A stretch of DNA of 64,000 nucleotides from Streptomyces sp. ERV7 (lineage in GTDB: Bacteria; Actinomycetota; Actinomycetes; Streptomycetales; Streptomycetaceae): positions 950,001 through 1,014,000 of the forward strand of contig NZ_LYOY01000051.1 in the NCBI RefSeq assembly GCF_001653515.1. The letters run 5' to 3'. The position numbers and the translations under genes are program-made. Below are positions 16,511 through 25,324 of this stretch, one piece after another. Each line of letters begins with the position of its first letter. Position 1 is the stretch's first letter. The notes beneath the pieces are model-generated. The model did not search any database. It was not told where the DNA came from and saw nothing but the letters and a program-made list of their open reading frames with translations.

Positions 16511-16752
16511 GTGATGTCCCTGCTGCGATCGAGCCGCTTCTGGCCCGCCTGTGCGGTGGCGCCATCACCAGCGACGACTACGTCGGCTACTTCCTGAACG
16601 AGTACGGGGAGGAGCTCGTCTTCGCACAGCGCCGGGGCGAGAAGGCCGCCCGGCTCTGGCACAGTGACGCGGACTGGCAGATGTTCCACATCGGCGATCA
16701 TTCGATACGGGTCGGCGCCGCGATGGACGGGCGAGGACGGAATTGCCCCTGA
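16507..16752 (+). CDS. 81-aa protein translationally coupled to the Shedu gene, unknown function
   Basis: Starts at ATG 16507, overlapping the sduA stop by 4 nt, so it is almost certainly co-translated. Sequence: MSDVPAAIEPLLARLCGGAI, an acidic/aromatic stretch (DDYVGYFLNEYGEEL), then a small beta-rich end (WHSDADWQMFHIGDHSIRVG). No membrane segment and no motif I know. It could be an immunity-like or regulatory partner of SduA, or the beginning of a longer gene truncated at the island edge, since its last residues run into chromosome-like sequence. Confidence 0.7.
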   Translation: MSDVPAAIEPLLARLCGGAITSDDYVGYFLNEYGEELVFAQRRGEKAARLWHSDADWQMFHIGDHSIRVGAAMDGRGRNCP

Positions 16753-16760
16753 CCCTTGCC

Positions 16761-17822
16761 CTAGGGCCGCGTCCCGAAGAACCTCTCCACCTCCACATCC
16801 CCCACCTGCCCCAGCGTCCCCGGACGCCACCGGGGCTCCCGGTCCTTGTCGATCACCTGGGCTCGGATTCCCTCGACCAGGTCCGGGGAGGTCAGGGCCG
16901 CGCAGGAGATGCGGTACTCCTGGGCCAGGACCTCCTCCAGGGTGGGGAGTTCGCGGGCTCGGCGCATCGCCCGCAGGGTGACCTTGAGCGAGGTGGGGGA
17001 CTTCGTCAGGATCGTCTCCGCCGTTTGCTTCGCCTCCTGGACGCCGGAGGTCAGGAGGCGGTCCACGATCTCCTCCACCGTGTCCGCCGCGTAGCAGTGG
17101 TCGATCCACTCGCGGTGTGCGGTGAGTTCGCCGGGCGGTGGGGGCTGGTGGGTCTGGTGGGTGTGGTGGGGGAGAGCCTGCCGTACGGGCTTGGTCGACA
17201 ACGCCTCAAGGAAGTGCGGGAGTTGGGGGGACGGGACGTAGTGGTCCGCCAGGCCGCACAGTAGGGCGTCCGCCGCGCCCACCGGCGCTCCCGTGAGGGC
17301 CAGGTGGGTGCCCAGTTCGCCGGGCGCGCGGCTGAGCAGGTACGTACCGCCCACGTCCGGGACGAAGCCGATGCCCGTCTCGGGCATGGCGATGCGGGAG
17401 CGCTCGGTGACCACACGCACGTTGCCGTGGGCCGAGATCCCCACCCCGCCGCCCATCACGATGCCGTCCATCACGGCCACGTACGGCTTGGGCCAGCGTG
17501 CGATGCGGGCGTTGAGGCGGTATTCGTCGCGCCAGAAGTCCGCCGACGCCGTGCCGCCCGCGCGGGCGTCCTCGTAGATCGCGCGGATGTCGCCGCCCGC
17601 GCAGAGCCCGCGCTCGCCGGCGCCCGTCAGGACGACCGTCTCCACCTCCGGGTCGTGCTCCCACGCCGTCAGTGCCTCGTCGATCCGGCGGACCATGGCG
17701 TGGGTGAGCGCGTTGAGCGCCCTCGGCCGGTTCAGGGTGAGGTGGGCGGCGCGGCCATGGCGCGCCAGCAGGACGTCCTCGGCGTCGGGGGCGGTGTCCG
17801 GGGGTGTGCTGCTGCGGCCCAT
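16761..17822 (-). CDS. 3-hydroxyisobutyryl-CoA hydrolase / enoyl-CoA hydratase-isomerase family protein
   Basis: 353-aa crotonase-fold protein; ATG 17822 with AAAGGA. The acyl-CoA site shows the oxyanion regions GERGLCAGGDIRAIYED and DGIVMGGGVGIS, and the HIBYL-CoA-hydrolase-type PETGIGFVPDVGGTYLLSR. The C-terminal half (KSPTSLKVTLRAMRRA, then EYRISCAAL...DLVEGIRAQVIDKDREPRW) is that of 3-hydroxyisobutyryl-CoA hydrolases, which act in valine degradation. A 15-residue His/Pro-rich loop (ALPHHTHQTHQPPPP) looks like a lineage-specific insertion. It borders the island and is monocistronic. Confidence 0.85.
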   Translation of the reverse strand: MGRSSTPPDTAPDAEDVLLARHGRAAHLTLNRPRALNALTHAMVRRIDEALTAWEHDPEVETVVLTGAGERGLCAGGDIRAIYEDARAGGTASADFWRDEYRLNARIARWPKPYVAVMDGIVMGGGVGISAHGNVRVVTERSRIAMPETGIGFVPDVGGTYLLSRAPGELGTHLALTGAPVGAADALLCGLADHYVPSPQLPHFLEALSTKPVRQALPHHTHQTHQPPPPGELTAHREWIDHCYAADTVEEIVDRLLTSGVQEAKQTAETILTKSPTSLKVTLRAMRRARELPTLEEVLAQEYRISCAALTSPDLVEGIRAQVIDKDREPRWRPGTLGQVGDVEVERFFGTRP

Positions 17823-17892
17823 GGGCTGGCGGTTCCTTTCGGATCCGTGCAGATCCTTGCGGATCTTCGAGACGATCTCCCCGAACATATAG

Positions 17893-17913
17893 TTGGACGT
17901 CCTAGTAAGTCCA
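17893..17913. promoter_or_regulatory. Dyad-symmetric candidate operator before the HIBYL-CoA hydrolase gene
   Basis: GGACGTCC is a perfect 8-bp palindrome (17895-17902), embedded in TGGAC...GTCCA (17894-17913), 71 nt upstream of the minus-strand start. On the minus strand it is followed by an A/T-rich CTATATG that could be a -10. The regulator is unknown. Confidence 0.35.
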
Positions 17914-18009
17914 TCGTGCCCATCGCGTCTATCGCGTCCATGGCGGCCATCGTGTCCATCGCGTGAGGTCGCCGCCCCTGTCCGGCGCCCTCGGGCCTAG
18001 AGTGCTGTC

Positions 18010-18405
18010 GTGCCGACGTACAGCATTGGCCGGGCAGCGGCGCTGCTCGGCGTGAGTTCCGAGACCGTCCGGCGGTGGGCCGACGCCGGGCGGCTGCGGA
18101 TGGAGCGGGACGGCACGGGCAACCGGGTGATCGACGGGGTCGGGCTCGCCGCGTTCGCGCGGGAGAGGGCCGCCGGGGCGTACGAGGTGCCGGGCGCGGT
18201 GGCCACCTCCGTGCGGAACTCCTTCGTGGGGATCGTGACGGCGGTGACGCTCGACGACGTGGCCGCGCAGGTGGAGATCCAGTGCGGACCGCACCGGGTG
18301 GTCTCGCTGGTGACGCGCGAGTCCGTCGAGGAGCTCGGCATCGACGTCGGGGTGACCGTGACCGCCCGGGTCAAGTCGACGAATGTCCATGTCGACCTGG
18401 GGTGA
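18010..18405 (+). CDS. HTH (excisionase/MerR-like)-TOBE molybdate-binding protein
   Basis: 131 aa. Residues 1-55 form a helix-turn-helix of the MerR/excisionase type (SIGRAAALLGVSSETVRRWA); residues 65-131 form a TOBE/Mop domain (SVRNSFVGIVTAVTLDDVAA...VTVTARVKSTNVHV). This pairing is typical of small molybdenum-pterin-binding regulators that store or sense molybdate. The nearby nitrate reductase and Moco-domain genes fit that role. Start GTG 18010; there is little upstream ribosome-binding signal. Confidence 0.82.
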   Translation: MPTYSIGRAAALLGVSSETVRRWADAGRLRMERDGTGNRVIDGVGLAAFARERAAGAYEVPGAVATSVRNSFVGIVTAVTLDDVAAQVEIQCGPHRVVSLVTRESVEELGIDVGVTVTARVKSTNVHVDLG

Positions 18406-18436
18406 GCGGTCGGCGGTGAGCCGCGGGCCGTCATGC

Positions 18437-20071
18437 TCAGCGGCACAGCAGCGCCGCCCGTAGGTCCAGTTTGTGGTCGAGCCGGGACAGGTCGCGGCCG
18501 GTCAGAACCTCCACGCGCTCGATGCGGTAGTGGACCGTGTTGACATGAAGATGAAGCGCCTCGGCGGTACGCGCCCACGAGCAGTTGTGCGCCAGGAAGA
18601 CCTCAAGTGTCTCCAGGAGTGTGGCATGTGACGCGCTGTCGGTTCGTGTAAGCGGACCGAGCGTGCGTGCGCAGTATGCGGCCCGCACATCCGTCGGTAC
18701 GCCCGCGAGCAGTGATTCCAGCGTCGACAGATCCTCGACCGCCGTCACCCGGGCGGTGCCCGGTGACGTGGTCCGGGCTGCTGCGAGTGCGTACCGCGCC
18801 TGTACGAGAGCGGCGCCGAGCCCGGCCGCGTCAGTGGGTGCGCTCGCTCCGGCGTGGAGCGGGGCACCCGGCAGGCATACGGCCAACAGGGGCCATGCGT
18901 CCGTGAGTTGGTGCCCGGAATCCTCCATGCCTTCCGGCTCCTGGACGATCGCCACCGCCTCGCCCCCACCCGTGCCCGCGCCACGAACTCCCGTGCTGAT
19001 ACCCACGGCGAAGGTCGTCGCAGCCGTGTGGCTCAGCGCCTCCGTCAGGGCGTCGGCGGCGCCGCTCTGGCCCTCCGTACCGCCGAGGGTCGCGACCAGT
19101 ACGCGGTACGGGCCCTCGGTCGGCAGCCCGCACGCGCGCAGCGCGCCCTCCATGGCCTTGGCGTCCGATCCGCCTCCCGTCCGCGTTGCTGCGCCCGCCG
19201 CTATCGCCGTGACCAGCTCGTCCGCCGCCTGCCGTTCCGCCGCCCTGCGACGGTCGTGGTCGTGCCGGGACTGGGCGAGGACCTCGGCTATCTCGTGCAG
19301 CACGCGCGGCGGGACCTCGGCGGTGCCCGGCGGCAGGTGCAGATGCCAGGCGTCGTATGGGTTGCATGGGTTGCATGGGGTGTACGGGGTGTACGGGGTG
19401 AACGGGCCGTATGGGGTGGGCGAGCCGCCCTCCGTCTGGATGCGCAGCGTCGTGCCCGCCGCTCCGCGTATGTCGAGCGAGGCGCGGTCCGCGGACAGCG
19501 CGGGCGCCGAAGGGGTGCGGGCCACCGTGCGGCCGCTGCTGGTCAGCAGGTAGCAGGGCGGGCCGCCGAGCGGGGCGAGTGCGCGGTCGAGGAGCTCGTC
19601 GGGGTCCGCACCGCGGTCGAGGAGCCGGCTGAGCTCGGTGCGTACGTTCTCGGGCAGCACATAGTGCGGCGCCGGAAGGCGGCTCAGGTCGCCCCACTGG
19701 CGCAGATACACCGCCTCGGTGATGGCGCGGAAACTCGTTCGCGCGGGGACGGCGAGCAGCGGCACCCGGTGCGCGCGGCAGGAGTCGATCAGCTCGTCGG
19801 GGATCGTGCCGTGGGTCTCCTCGCCCGCCAGGAGCGCGATCGCCCCCGATGTGCGCAGTGCCGAGACGAAACGGTCGGTCTTCGCGCGGTCCTGGCCGGG
19901 GCTCCACCACACCAGACCGCTGAGCACGACCTCGCCCTCCTGGAGGAAGCGTGCCGGGTCCTCCAGATCGGTGGCGGTCACACCGCTGATCTCGCGGCCG
20001 AGGAGCGGTGCCTCGCCCCACAGGAGGGTGAGGTCCAGGCTGTCGAGCTGGAGGAGGTGTCCGACGTGCAT
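18437..20071 (-). CDS. PucR family transcriptional regulator
   Basis: 544 aa; ATG 20071 preceded by AAGGAG. The N-terminal PucR domain (about 8-130: LLQLDSLDLTLLWGEAPLLG...) is followed by a GGDEF-like middle and the C-terminal PucR helix-turn-helix (HNCSWARTAEALHLHVNTVH...IERVEVLTGRDLSRL). Such regulators control purine or other nitrogen catabolism genes; here the neighbours are a Moco-domain protein and nitrate reductase on either side of a shared intergenic region, so nitrogen control is likely but inferred. A tandem 9-bp repeat encodes a Tyr-Thr-Pro / Cys-Asn-Pro run (TPYTPYTPCNPCNPY) in the middle. Confidence 0.88.
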   Translation of the reverse strand: MHVGHLLQLDSLDLTLLWGEAPLLGREISGVTATDLEDPARFLQEGEVVLSGLVWWSPGQDRAKTDRFVSALRTSGAIALLAGEETHGTIPDELIDSCRAHRVPLLAVPARTSFRAITEAVYLRQWGDLSRLPAPHYVLPENVRTELSRLLDRGADPDELLDRALAPLGGPPCYLLTSSGRTVARTPSAPALSADRASLDIRGAAGTTLRIQTEGGSPTPYGPFTPYTPYTPCNPCNPYDAWHLHLPPGTAEVPPRVLHEIAEVLAQSRHDHDRRRAAERQAADELVTAIAAGAATRTGGGSDAKAMEGALRACGLPTEGPYRVLVATLGGTEGQSGAADALTEALSHTAATTFAVGISTGVRGAGTGGGEAVAIVQEPEGMEDSGHQLTDAWPLLAVCLPGAPLHAGASAPTDAAGLGAALVQARYALAAARTTSPGTARVTAVEDLSTLESLLAGVPTDVRAAYCARTLGPLTRTDSASHATLLETLEVFLAHNCSWARTAEALHLHVNTVHYRIERVEVLTGRDLSRLDHKLDLRAALLCR

Positions 20072-20337
20072 GCTCTGGCTCCTTGCGCGGCCGCCGGGCG
20101 GGCAGGTGCCCGGCTTCTCACATTCACCAGGTGAGTGCGAGTTGGGCCATCGTAAATGCCAGGTGGATGGGAAGGAATGGTTCTTGGCTGATCCTCCAGC
20201 TGTTGGTCGCGGTGCTGGGATGTTCCGCGCTGGGCGCACTGGTCATTTCCGGCCACCCCGGGCAGCGTCCCGGGGTCGGCGGGGTTGCCGGAAGCGGCGC
20301 CGTGTGGCGTCGGTCCCGAATGGGCATATGCAAGACC

Positions 20338-20841
20338 ATGACGCGTACTGGATTCACAGAGGCGAGGCGGAACAGTGATCCAAGCTCGCAGGTGAGGTCC
20401 TTTGCCCTGTGCGGTGATGTGCTCCGTCCCGCCACGCTCACCGTCGTGGATCTTCGGCAGGGCTGGGAGTCCCACCGGGCCGACGTCGTCTTCGACTGCG
20501 CCACCAACGGACCCCAGCGCCACCGCTTCGAAGGGCCGCTGCTGCGCGACGTGGTCGCCGCGGCCGGGCCTGCCTTCGACGTGCGCCGCCGCAAGGACCG
20601 GTCCCGGTTTCTGCTGGCCGTCAGCGGGGGCGACGGCCACCACGCGGTCCTGGCCTGGGCCGAGATCGACGCCGACTTCGGTGACAAACCGATCCTGCTC
20701 GCCACCCGTATGGACGGCCGTGAACTCGACGCCGAGGGCAGTCAGTTGGTGGTCCCGCCCGACCGGTGCGGGGCGCGCTACGTCAGCGCGATCACCAGCA
20801 TCTGGATCGGCGGCTTTCCCCCGGCGGCGCAGATGCCGTAG
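20338..20841 (+). CDS. Small molybdopterin-dependent oxidoreductase (sulfite-oxidase Moco domain)
   Basis: 167 aa from ATG 20338; ATG 20320 and GTG 20392 are in-frame alternatives. It matches the sulfite-oxidase-type molybdopterin-binding fold: FALCGDVLRPATLTVVDL at the start, the cysteine in VVFDCATNGPQ that would ligate molybdenum, GPLLRDVVAAAG, and VVPPDRCGARYVSAITSIWI at the end. There is no dimerisation domain and no signal peptide. It lies between the divergent PucR gene and the convergent nitrate reductase gene, so it probably belongs to the same molybdenum-related group. Confidence 0.8.
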   Translation: MTRTGFTEARRNSDPSSQVRSFALCGDVLRPATLTVVDLRQGWESHRADVVFDCATNGPQRHRFEGPLLRDVVAAAGPAFDVRRRKDRSRFLLAVSGGDGHHAVLAWAEIDADFGDKPILLATRMDGRELDAEGSQLVVPPDRCGARYVSAITSIWIGGFPPAAQMP

Positions 20842-20930
20842 GCGCGTGGATGCCTATGAGCCCGCGGCCGCTCGGCAGCCCAGCCCGTGGCTCACTGCGT
20901 GCTCACTGAGAAGCGCACTTCGCGACCCAC

Positions 20931-22661
20931 TCAGTAGACATCCCGGACGTACCGCTTCCCCGCCGTCAGCTGCTTCAGGTACGCCGCCGCCGACTCCTCG
21001 TCGAGCCCGCCGTGCGCTATCGCGATGTCGCGCAGCGCCCGGTCGACGTCCTTGGCCATACGGGACGCGTCGCCGCACACATAGAAGTGCGCCCCGTCCT
21101 GGAGCCAGGACCACAGCAGCGGGCCGTGCTCGCGCATCCGGTCCTGCACATACACCTTGGCGCGCTGGTCGCGGGAGAACGCGGTGTCCAGGCGTGTGAG
21201 GGTGCCCTCCGCAGTCAGTTTCGTCAGCTCGTCCTCGTAGTAGAAGTCGGTGGCACGGTGCTGTTCGCCGAAGAACAGCCAGTTCGGGGCGGTATGGCCG
21301 AGGGCTCGGCGTTCGTAGAGGAAGCCGATGAACGGGGCGACTCCGGTACCGGGGCCGACCATCACCATCGGCGTCCCCGGGTCGGTGGGTGGCCGGAAGT
21401 GCCGGGTGCGCTGGACGTACACCGGCACCGGCGCGTCCGGCGGCGAGTCCGCGAGCAGCGCCGAGCACACGCCCGCACGCGGGTGGCCGAGGCGGTTCTC
21501 GTACCGGACGACCGAGACCGTCAGGGACACCTCGTGCGGGTCGGTCAGCGGGCTGGACGATATCGAGTACTGCCGGGGCCGCAGGCCTCGCAGGACGCCC
21601 GCCCACTCGGACGCGCTCGCGCGCACCCCGTGCTCGGCCACCACGTCCACCGCCTGGCGGCCCCACGACCACTGCGCCAGCTGCCACTTGTTGTCGGGGC
21701 GCAGCAAGTGCTTCAGACGGCGGTCATGGGTCCGCTCGGCGACGAACTTGAGCAGGTCGGGGCCGACCCGCGTGATGTCGAGGTGTTCGTGCAGCGCCGT
21801 ACCGAACGGGACTTCGCCGACCCCGCCGATCTCGACGGGGACCGTGGAGTCCAGACCGGTGACGGCCAGCCACTCGGCCACCAGGTCGGGTGAGTTGACC
21901 GGGTGCACGCCGAGCGAGTCCCCGGCCGCGTAGGTGAGCGGGACGTCGCTCGCGCGGGTGTCGAAGGTGAACCGCCGCACCTCCTTGCTCGAACCGGGGA
22001 GGCTGAGCAGCGAGTTCCCCGTCAGCCGGGCCGTGATGGCGGCGGCCCGGGAGCTGGGGAGAGGAACGGTGGAGGCGGGGACGACCCGGGAGCGGGCCGT
22101 CGTGGAACTCGTAGGGATGGGTGCCGTGTTGGGGACCGAGGCTGTTGCTGTACCCGGTGAACGGACGCCGTGTGCCGCGAGTTCCCGCCCGTCCGCGAAT
22201 TCGCCGGGGAGATTTCCGGGCGCCCCGGAGGCGTCCGTGGCGGGGGCACCGAGGGCCGTATCTCCCGGGAGACCGGCGGGCGCACCCGCAGACTTGGTCC
22301 CGTCGGCAGTCCCGCCTCCGGCGGCGGACAGCTCCTCCAGCTTGGCCAGCACGCCGTCGAGCCACTCCTGCGCCCCGTTCTCGAAGTCCGGCTCGCAGTC
22401 GGTGCGGGGGAGCAGTCGTACCGCGCCCAGCTCGGCCAGGCGCCGGTCCAGGCGTCGGCCGTGCCCGCAGAACTCGTCGTACGACGAGTCCCCGAAGGCC
22501 AGGACCGCGTAGCGGCGCCCTTCCAGGCGCGGGGCCTCGTCCTCCGCCAGTGCGTCCCAGAACGCGGCGCCGTTGTCGGGCGCCTCGCCGTCCCCGGTGG
22601 TGCTGGTGATCAGCAGCACCTCGGCGTCGGTGGGCAGTGTGTCCGGAGCGGCGTCGTCCAT
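20931..22661 (-). CDS. Flavodoxin/FAD-NADPH reductase part of a split nitrate reductase fusion
   Basis: C-terminal part of what is in other streptomycetes one long bifunctional nitrate reductase/sulfite-reductase-type flavoprotein. From ATG 22661: the second half of a flavodoxin domain (LLITSTTGDGEAPDNG, AVLAFGDSSYDEFCG), a 90-residue Ala/Pro/Gly/Thr linker, then a CysJ-like module with FAD site RPRQYSISSSPL, GVCSALL, the NADPH loop GPGTGVAPFIGF, and the C-terminus RYVRDVY. The first beta strand and FMN phosphate loop of flavodoxin (usually S-Q-T-G-N-A) are missing, so FMN binding is doubtful. ATG 22661 lies 2 nt beyond the upstream stop, so coupled translation is possible. Confidence 0.75.
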   Translation of the reverse strand: MDDAAPDTLPTDAEVLLITSTTGDGEAPDNGAAFWDALAEDEAPRLEGRRYAVLAFGDSSYDEFCGHGRRLDRRLAELGAVRLLPRTDCEPDFENGAQEWLDGVLAKLEELSAAGGGTADGTKSAGAPAGLPGDTALGAPATDASGAPGNLPGEFADGRELAAHGVRSPGTATASVPNTAPIPTSSTTARSRVVPASTVPLPSSRAAAITARLTGNSLLSLPGSSKEVRRFTFDTRASDVPLTYAAGDSLGVHPVNSPDLVAEWLAVTGLDSTVPVEIGGVGEVPFGTALHEHLDITRVGPDLLKFVAERTHDRRLKHLLRPDNKWQLAQWSWGRQAVDVVAEHGVRASASEWAGVLRGLRPRQYSISSSPLTDPHEVSLTVSVVRYENRLGHPRAGVCSALLADSPPDAPVPVYVQRTRHFRPPTDPGTPMVMVGPGTGVAPFIGFLYERRALGHTAPNWLFFGEQHRATDFYYEDELTKLTAEGTLTRLDTAFSRDQRAKVYVQDRMREHGPLLWSWLQDGAHFYVCGDASRMAKDVDRALRDIAIAHGGLDEESAAAYLKQLTAGKRYVRDVY

Positions 22662-22663
22662 GG

Positions 22664-25324
22664 CTACGAGCCGGATCCGGTGGCCCGCGACGGCGAGCCC
22701 CGCGGGGTCGTCCTGGAGTACATCCCGGCCAGCACGCCGTTCACCCACAGCGCGTGCTCCTCGCTGAACGGCGCCGTCGGCGGCAGTACGGGGATGCCGG
22801 GCGCGCCCGACTCCAGTCCCGCCAGGAACCCGGCGAGGTACTGGCGTTCCCGCTCGGTGAGGACCGGTGGCGGCGTGCCGAGCCCGAACACGGCTGCGGG
22901 GGCGGCGCTTTGGCCCGCCGACAGCTGCGCGTCGGGAGCCGTGCGCTGGGCGGGAACGGCGTGGGTGAGGGGCGCGGGGGCATTGAGGAGCGCGGTACCC
23001 GTGACGGGCGCCCCCACCGTGCCGCTCGCACCTGCCGCCACCGCTATCGCGCCGCCGGTGACGAGCGCTCCGGACACGCCTGCCGTGGCCTCGGTGGAGC
23101 CACCGGCGCGTGCCGCCACCCCGTCCGCGGCCGCCGCCGTCCCCGGCATGACCGGCCGTACCACCTCGGCCGCCGTCTTCGTCAGCGACACCGCGCACAC
23201 CTTGAACTCGGGCTGCAGCGAGATCGGGTCGACCGCGTCGCTCGTCACGTCGTTGATGCTCAGATCCGCGCCGAACAGGTCGTTCCAGTGGAACGGCGCG
23301 AAGCAGCACCCAGGCCGCACCCGGTCGGTCACCACGGCGGGCAGCACCGCCCGTCCACGACGGGAGGCGATCTCCACCCCGTCGCCTTCGCGGATGCCGA
23401 GGCGCTCGGCGTCCTGCGGATGCAGCTCCACGAACGGCGCCGGGTTGAGCTTGTTGAGCTTGGCCACCTTCCCCGTCTTGGTGAGCGTGTGCCACTGGTG
23501 CTGCAGCCGTCCGGTGTTGAGCACGAACGGGAAGTCGTCGTCGGGCATCTCGGCGGCCGGCAGGTGCGGGCGCGCGTGGAAGACGGCCCGCCCGCTCGCC
23601 GTCGGGAACACCGGGCCGGAGCCGTCCTCGGCGACGTACCGGATCGGGTTGCGGTCGGGGCCCTCGGCGGTCGGGGCGGGCCACTGCACCGGTGTGGCGC
23701 GCAGCCGCTCGTAGCTCACCCCGCGCAGGTCATAGCCGGTCTTCGGGTTCCAGGCGCGCTTGATCTCCTCGAAGACGTCCTCGGGACCGGCGTAGGTGAA
23801 CGCCTCCTCGTACCCCATCGCACACGCCACGCGCGCGATGATCTGCCAGTCGGGCAGTGCTTCGCCGGGCGCGTCGACGGCCTGCCGGGCGAGGGTGAGG
23901 TTGCGCTCGCTGTTGACGAGGACGCCCTCGGCCTCCGTCCACAGGGCGCCCGGCAGCACCACGTCCGCGTACGCGGTGGTCTCGGTCTCGGCGAACACGT
24001 CCTGGACGACGACGAACTCGGCCGCCCGCAGGCCCTCGACGACGGTCCGGCGGTTGGCGACCGAGGCGACCGGGTTGGTGCAGATCACCCAGCACGCCTT
24101 GATGTCGCCGTCGGCCATCCGCCGGAACATCTCGACGGTCCCGAGCCCCGCCCCGTCGGTGCGCAGCGTGCCCTGCTCCAGCCCCCACAGCTCCTCGGTG
24201 AAGGCCCGCTCCTCGTCCACGAGCACCGAGCGCTGGCCGGGCAGCCCGGGACCCATATAGCCCATCTCGCGGCCGCCCATGGCGTTCGGCTGGCCGGTCA
24301 GCGAGAACGGTCCGCTGCCGGGTCGGCATATCGCGCCGGTCGCCAGATGCAGGTTGACCAGGGCGTTGGTGTTCCAGGTGCCGTGCGTGGACTGGTTGAG
24401 CCCCATGGTCCAGCAGGTCATCCACTCCCCGGCCGCGCCGATCCACCGCGCCGCCGTACGGATGTCGTCCTCGGGGATCCCGGTGGTCTCCGCGACACAG
24501 GCGGGCGGGTAGTCGGCCAGGAACTCGCCCATCGCCTCCCAGCCCTCGGTGTGCTCGGCGATGAAGGCGGGGTCGGTGTCCCCGTTCTCCTGGAGCAGAT
24601 GCAGCAGCCCGTTGAGCAGCGCGAGATCGGTGCCCGGCTTGATCTGGAGGAAGAGGTCGGCCTTGGCGGCGGTCGCGGTACGGCGCGGATCGACGACGAT
24701 CAGCTTCGCCCCCGCCTTGACGCGTTCCATCATCCTTAGGAAGAGGATGGGATGGCAGTCGGCCATGTTGGAGCCGATGACCAGGAAGACGTCGGCCTTC
24801 TCGAAGTCCTGGTACGAGCCGGGCGGCCCGTCCGCGCCGAGCGACAGCTTGTAGCCGCTGCCCGCACTGGCCATGCACAGCCGGGAGTTGGACTCGATCT
24901 GGTTGGTGCCGATGAACCCCTTGGTCAGCTTGTTGGCCAGATACTGCGCCTCCAGGCTCATCTGGCCCGACACATACAGCGCGACGGCGTCCGGCCCGTG
25001 CTCGTCGACGATGGCCCGCAGCCTGCCGGCCGTCTCGGCGATCATCGCGTCGACCCCCGCGGGCACCGGCTCGGCGCCCCGCTCACCCCGTACCAGCGCG
25101 GTGGACAGACGTCCCGGAGCGCTCAGCATGTCGGCCGTCGTCGCCCCCTTGGTGCACAGCCGTCCGGAATTGGCGGGGTGCGCCTTGTCGCCGGAGGCCT
25201 TCAGCACCGTGCGCCGGCCGTCCGGCCCGACGGTGATGTCGAGGACCATCCCGCAGCCCACACCGCAGTACGAGCAGACCGTGCGCACCTGTTCGGTGGC
25301 GGCCCGCGTGCCCTGTGCGGTCAA
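22664..25324 (-). CDS. nasA: Assimilatory nitrate reductase catalytic (NasA-like) domain, separated from its flavoprotein part
   Basis: 886 aa from TTG 25324 (preceded by GAGAGGGGA; the frame is open to 25411). An N-terminal [4Fe-4S] motif, Cys17, Cys20, Cys24 and Cys57 (CSYCGVGC...GRLCTKG), precedes the bis-MGD domains: SNSRLCMASAGSGY, VIGSNMADCHPI, DPRRTATA, GLNQSTHGTWNTNA, ending in a molybdopterin dinucleotide-binding domain (VLNTGRLQHQWHT). It is cytoplasmic and reduces nitrate to nitrite. An unusual 80-residue Ala/Gly/Thr-rich linker precedes LTERERQYLAGFLAGLESG, which in intact relatives leads straight into flavodoxin. Here the frame breaks after LAGMYSR and stops at 22664. Confidence 0.82.
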   Translation of the reverse strand: MTAQGTRAATEQVRTVCSYCGVGCGMVLDITVGPDGRRTVLKASGDKAHPANSGRLCTKGATTADMLSAPGRLSTALVRGERGAEPVPAGVDAMIAETAGRLRAIVDEHGPDAVALYVSGQMSLEAQYLANKLTKGFIGTNQIESNSRLCMASAGSGYKLSLGADGPPGSYQDFEKADVFLVIGSNMADCHPILFLRMMERVKAGAKLIVVDPRRTATAAKADLFLQIKPGTDLALLNGLLHLLQENGDTDPAFIAEHTEGWEAMGEFLADYPPACVAETTGIPEDDIRTAARWIGAAGEWMTCWTMGLNQSTHGTWNTNALVNLHLATGAICRPGSGPFSLTGQPNAMGGREMGYMGPGLPGQRSVLVDEERAFTEELWGLEQGTLRTDGAGLGTVEMFRRMADGDIKACWVICTNPVASVANRRTVVEGLRAAEFVVVQDVFAETETTAYADVVLPGALWTEAEGVLVNSERNLTLARQAVDAPGEALPDWQIIARVACAMGYEEAFTYAGPEDVFEEIKRAWNPKTGYDLRGVSYERLRATPVQWPAPTAEGPDRNPIRYVAEDGSGPVFPTASGRAVFHARPHLPAAEMPDDDFPFVLNTGRLQHQWHTLTKTGKVAKLNKLNPAPFVELHPQDAERLGIREGDGVEIASRRGRAVLPAVVTDRVRPGCCFAPFHWNDLFGADLSINDVTSDAVDPISLQPEFKVCAVSLTKTAAEVVRPVMPGTAAAADGVAARAGGSTEATAGVSGALVTGGAIAVAAGASGTVGAPVTGTALLNAPAPLTHAVPAQRTAPDAQLSAGQSAAPAAVFGLGTPPPVLTERERQYLAGFLAGLESGAPGIPVLPPTAPFSEEHALWVNGVLAGMYSRTTPRGSPSRATGSGS

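Larger units (their letters stand above)
8393..16752. mobile_element. Accessory island (integrase fragment, DUF2075 pair, Shedu)
   Basis: A block of relaxed codon use and visibly lower GC than its flanks. It begins at the junction inside the FAD oxidoreductase gene and ends just before a housekeeping-type enoyl-CoA hydratase family gene. It carries a recombinase fragment and only defence-like or unknown genes. No tRNA gene and no direct repeat that could be attL/attR was found at its edges. The right boundary is a guess. Confidence 0.55.

Noticed and set aside
8380..16765. att-like direct repeats at island edges
   Set aside because: I compared the two edges and found no shared run long enough to support an attachment site.
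20083..20337. N-terminal extension of the Moco-domain protein
   Set aside because: Overlaps the divergent regulator's control region; homologous sequence begins only near 20390.
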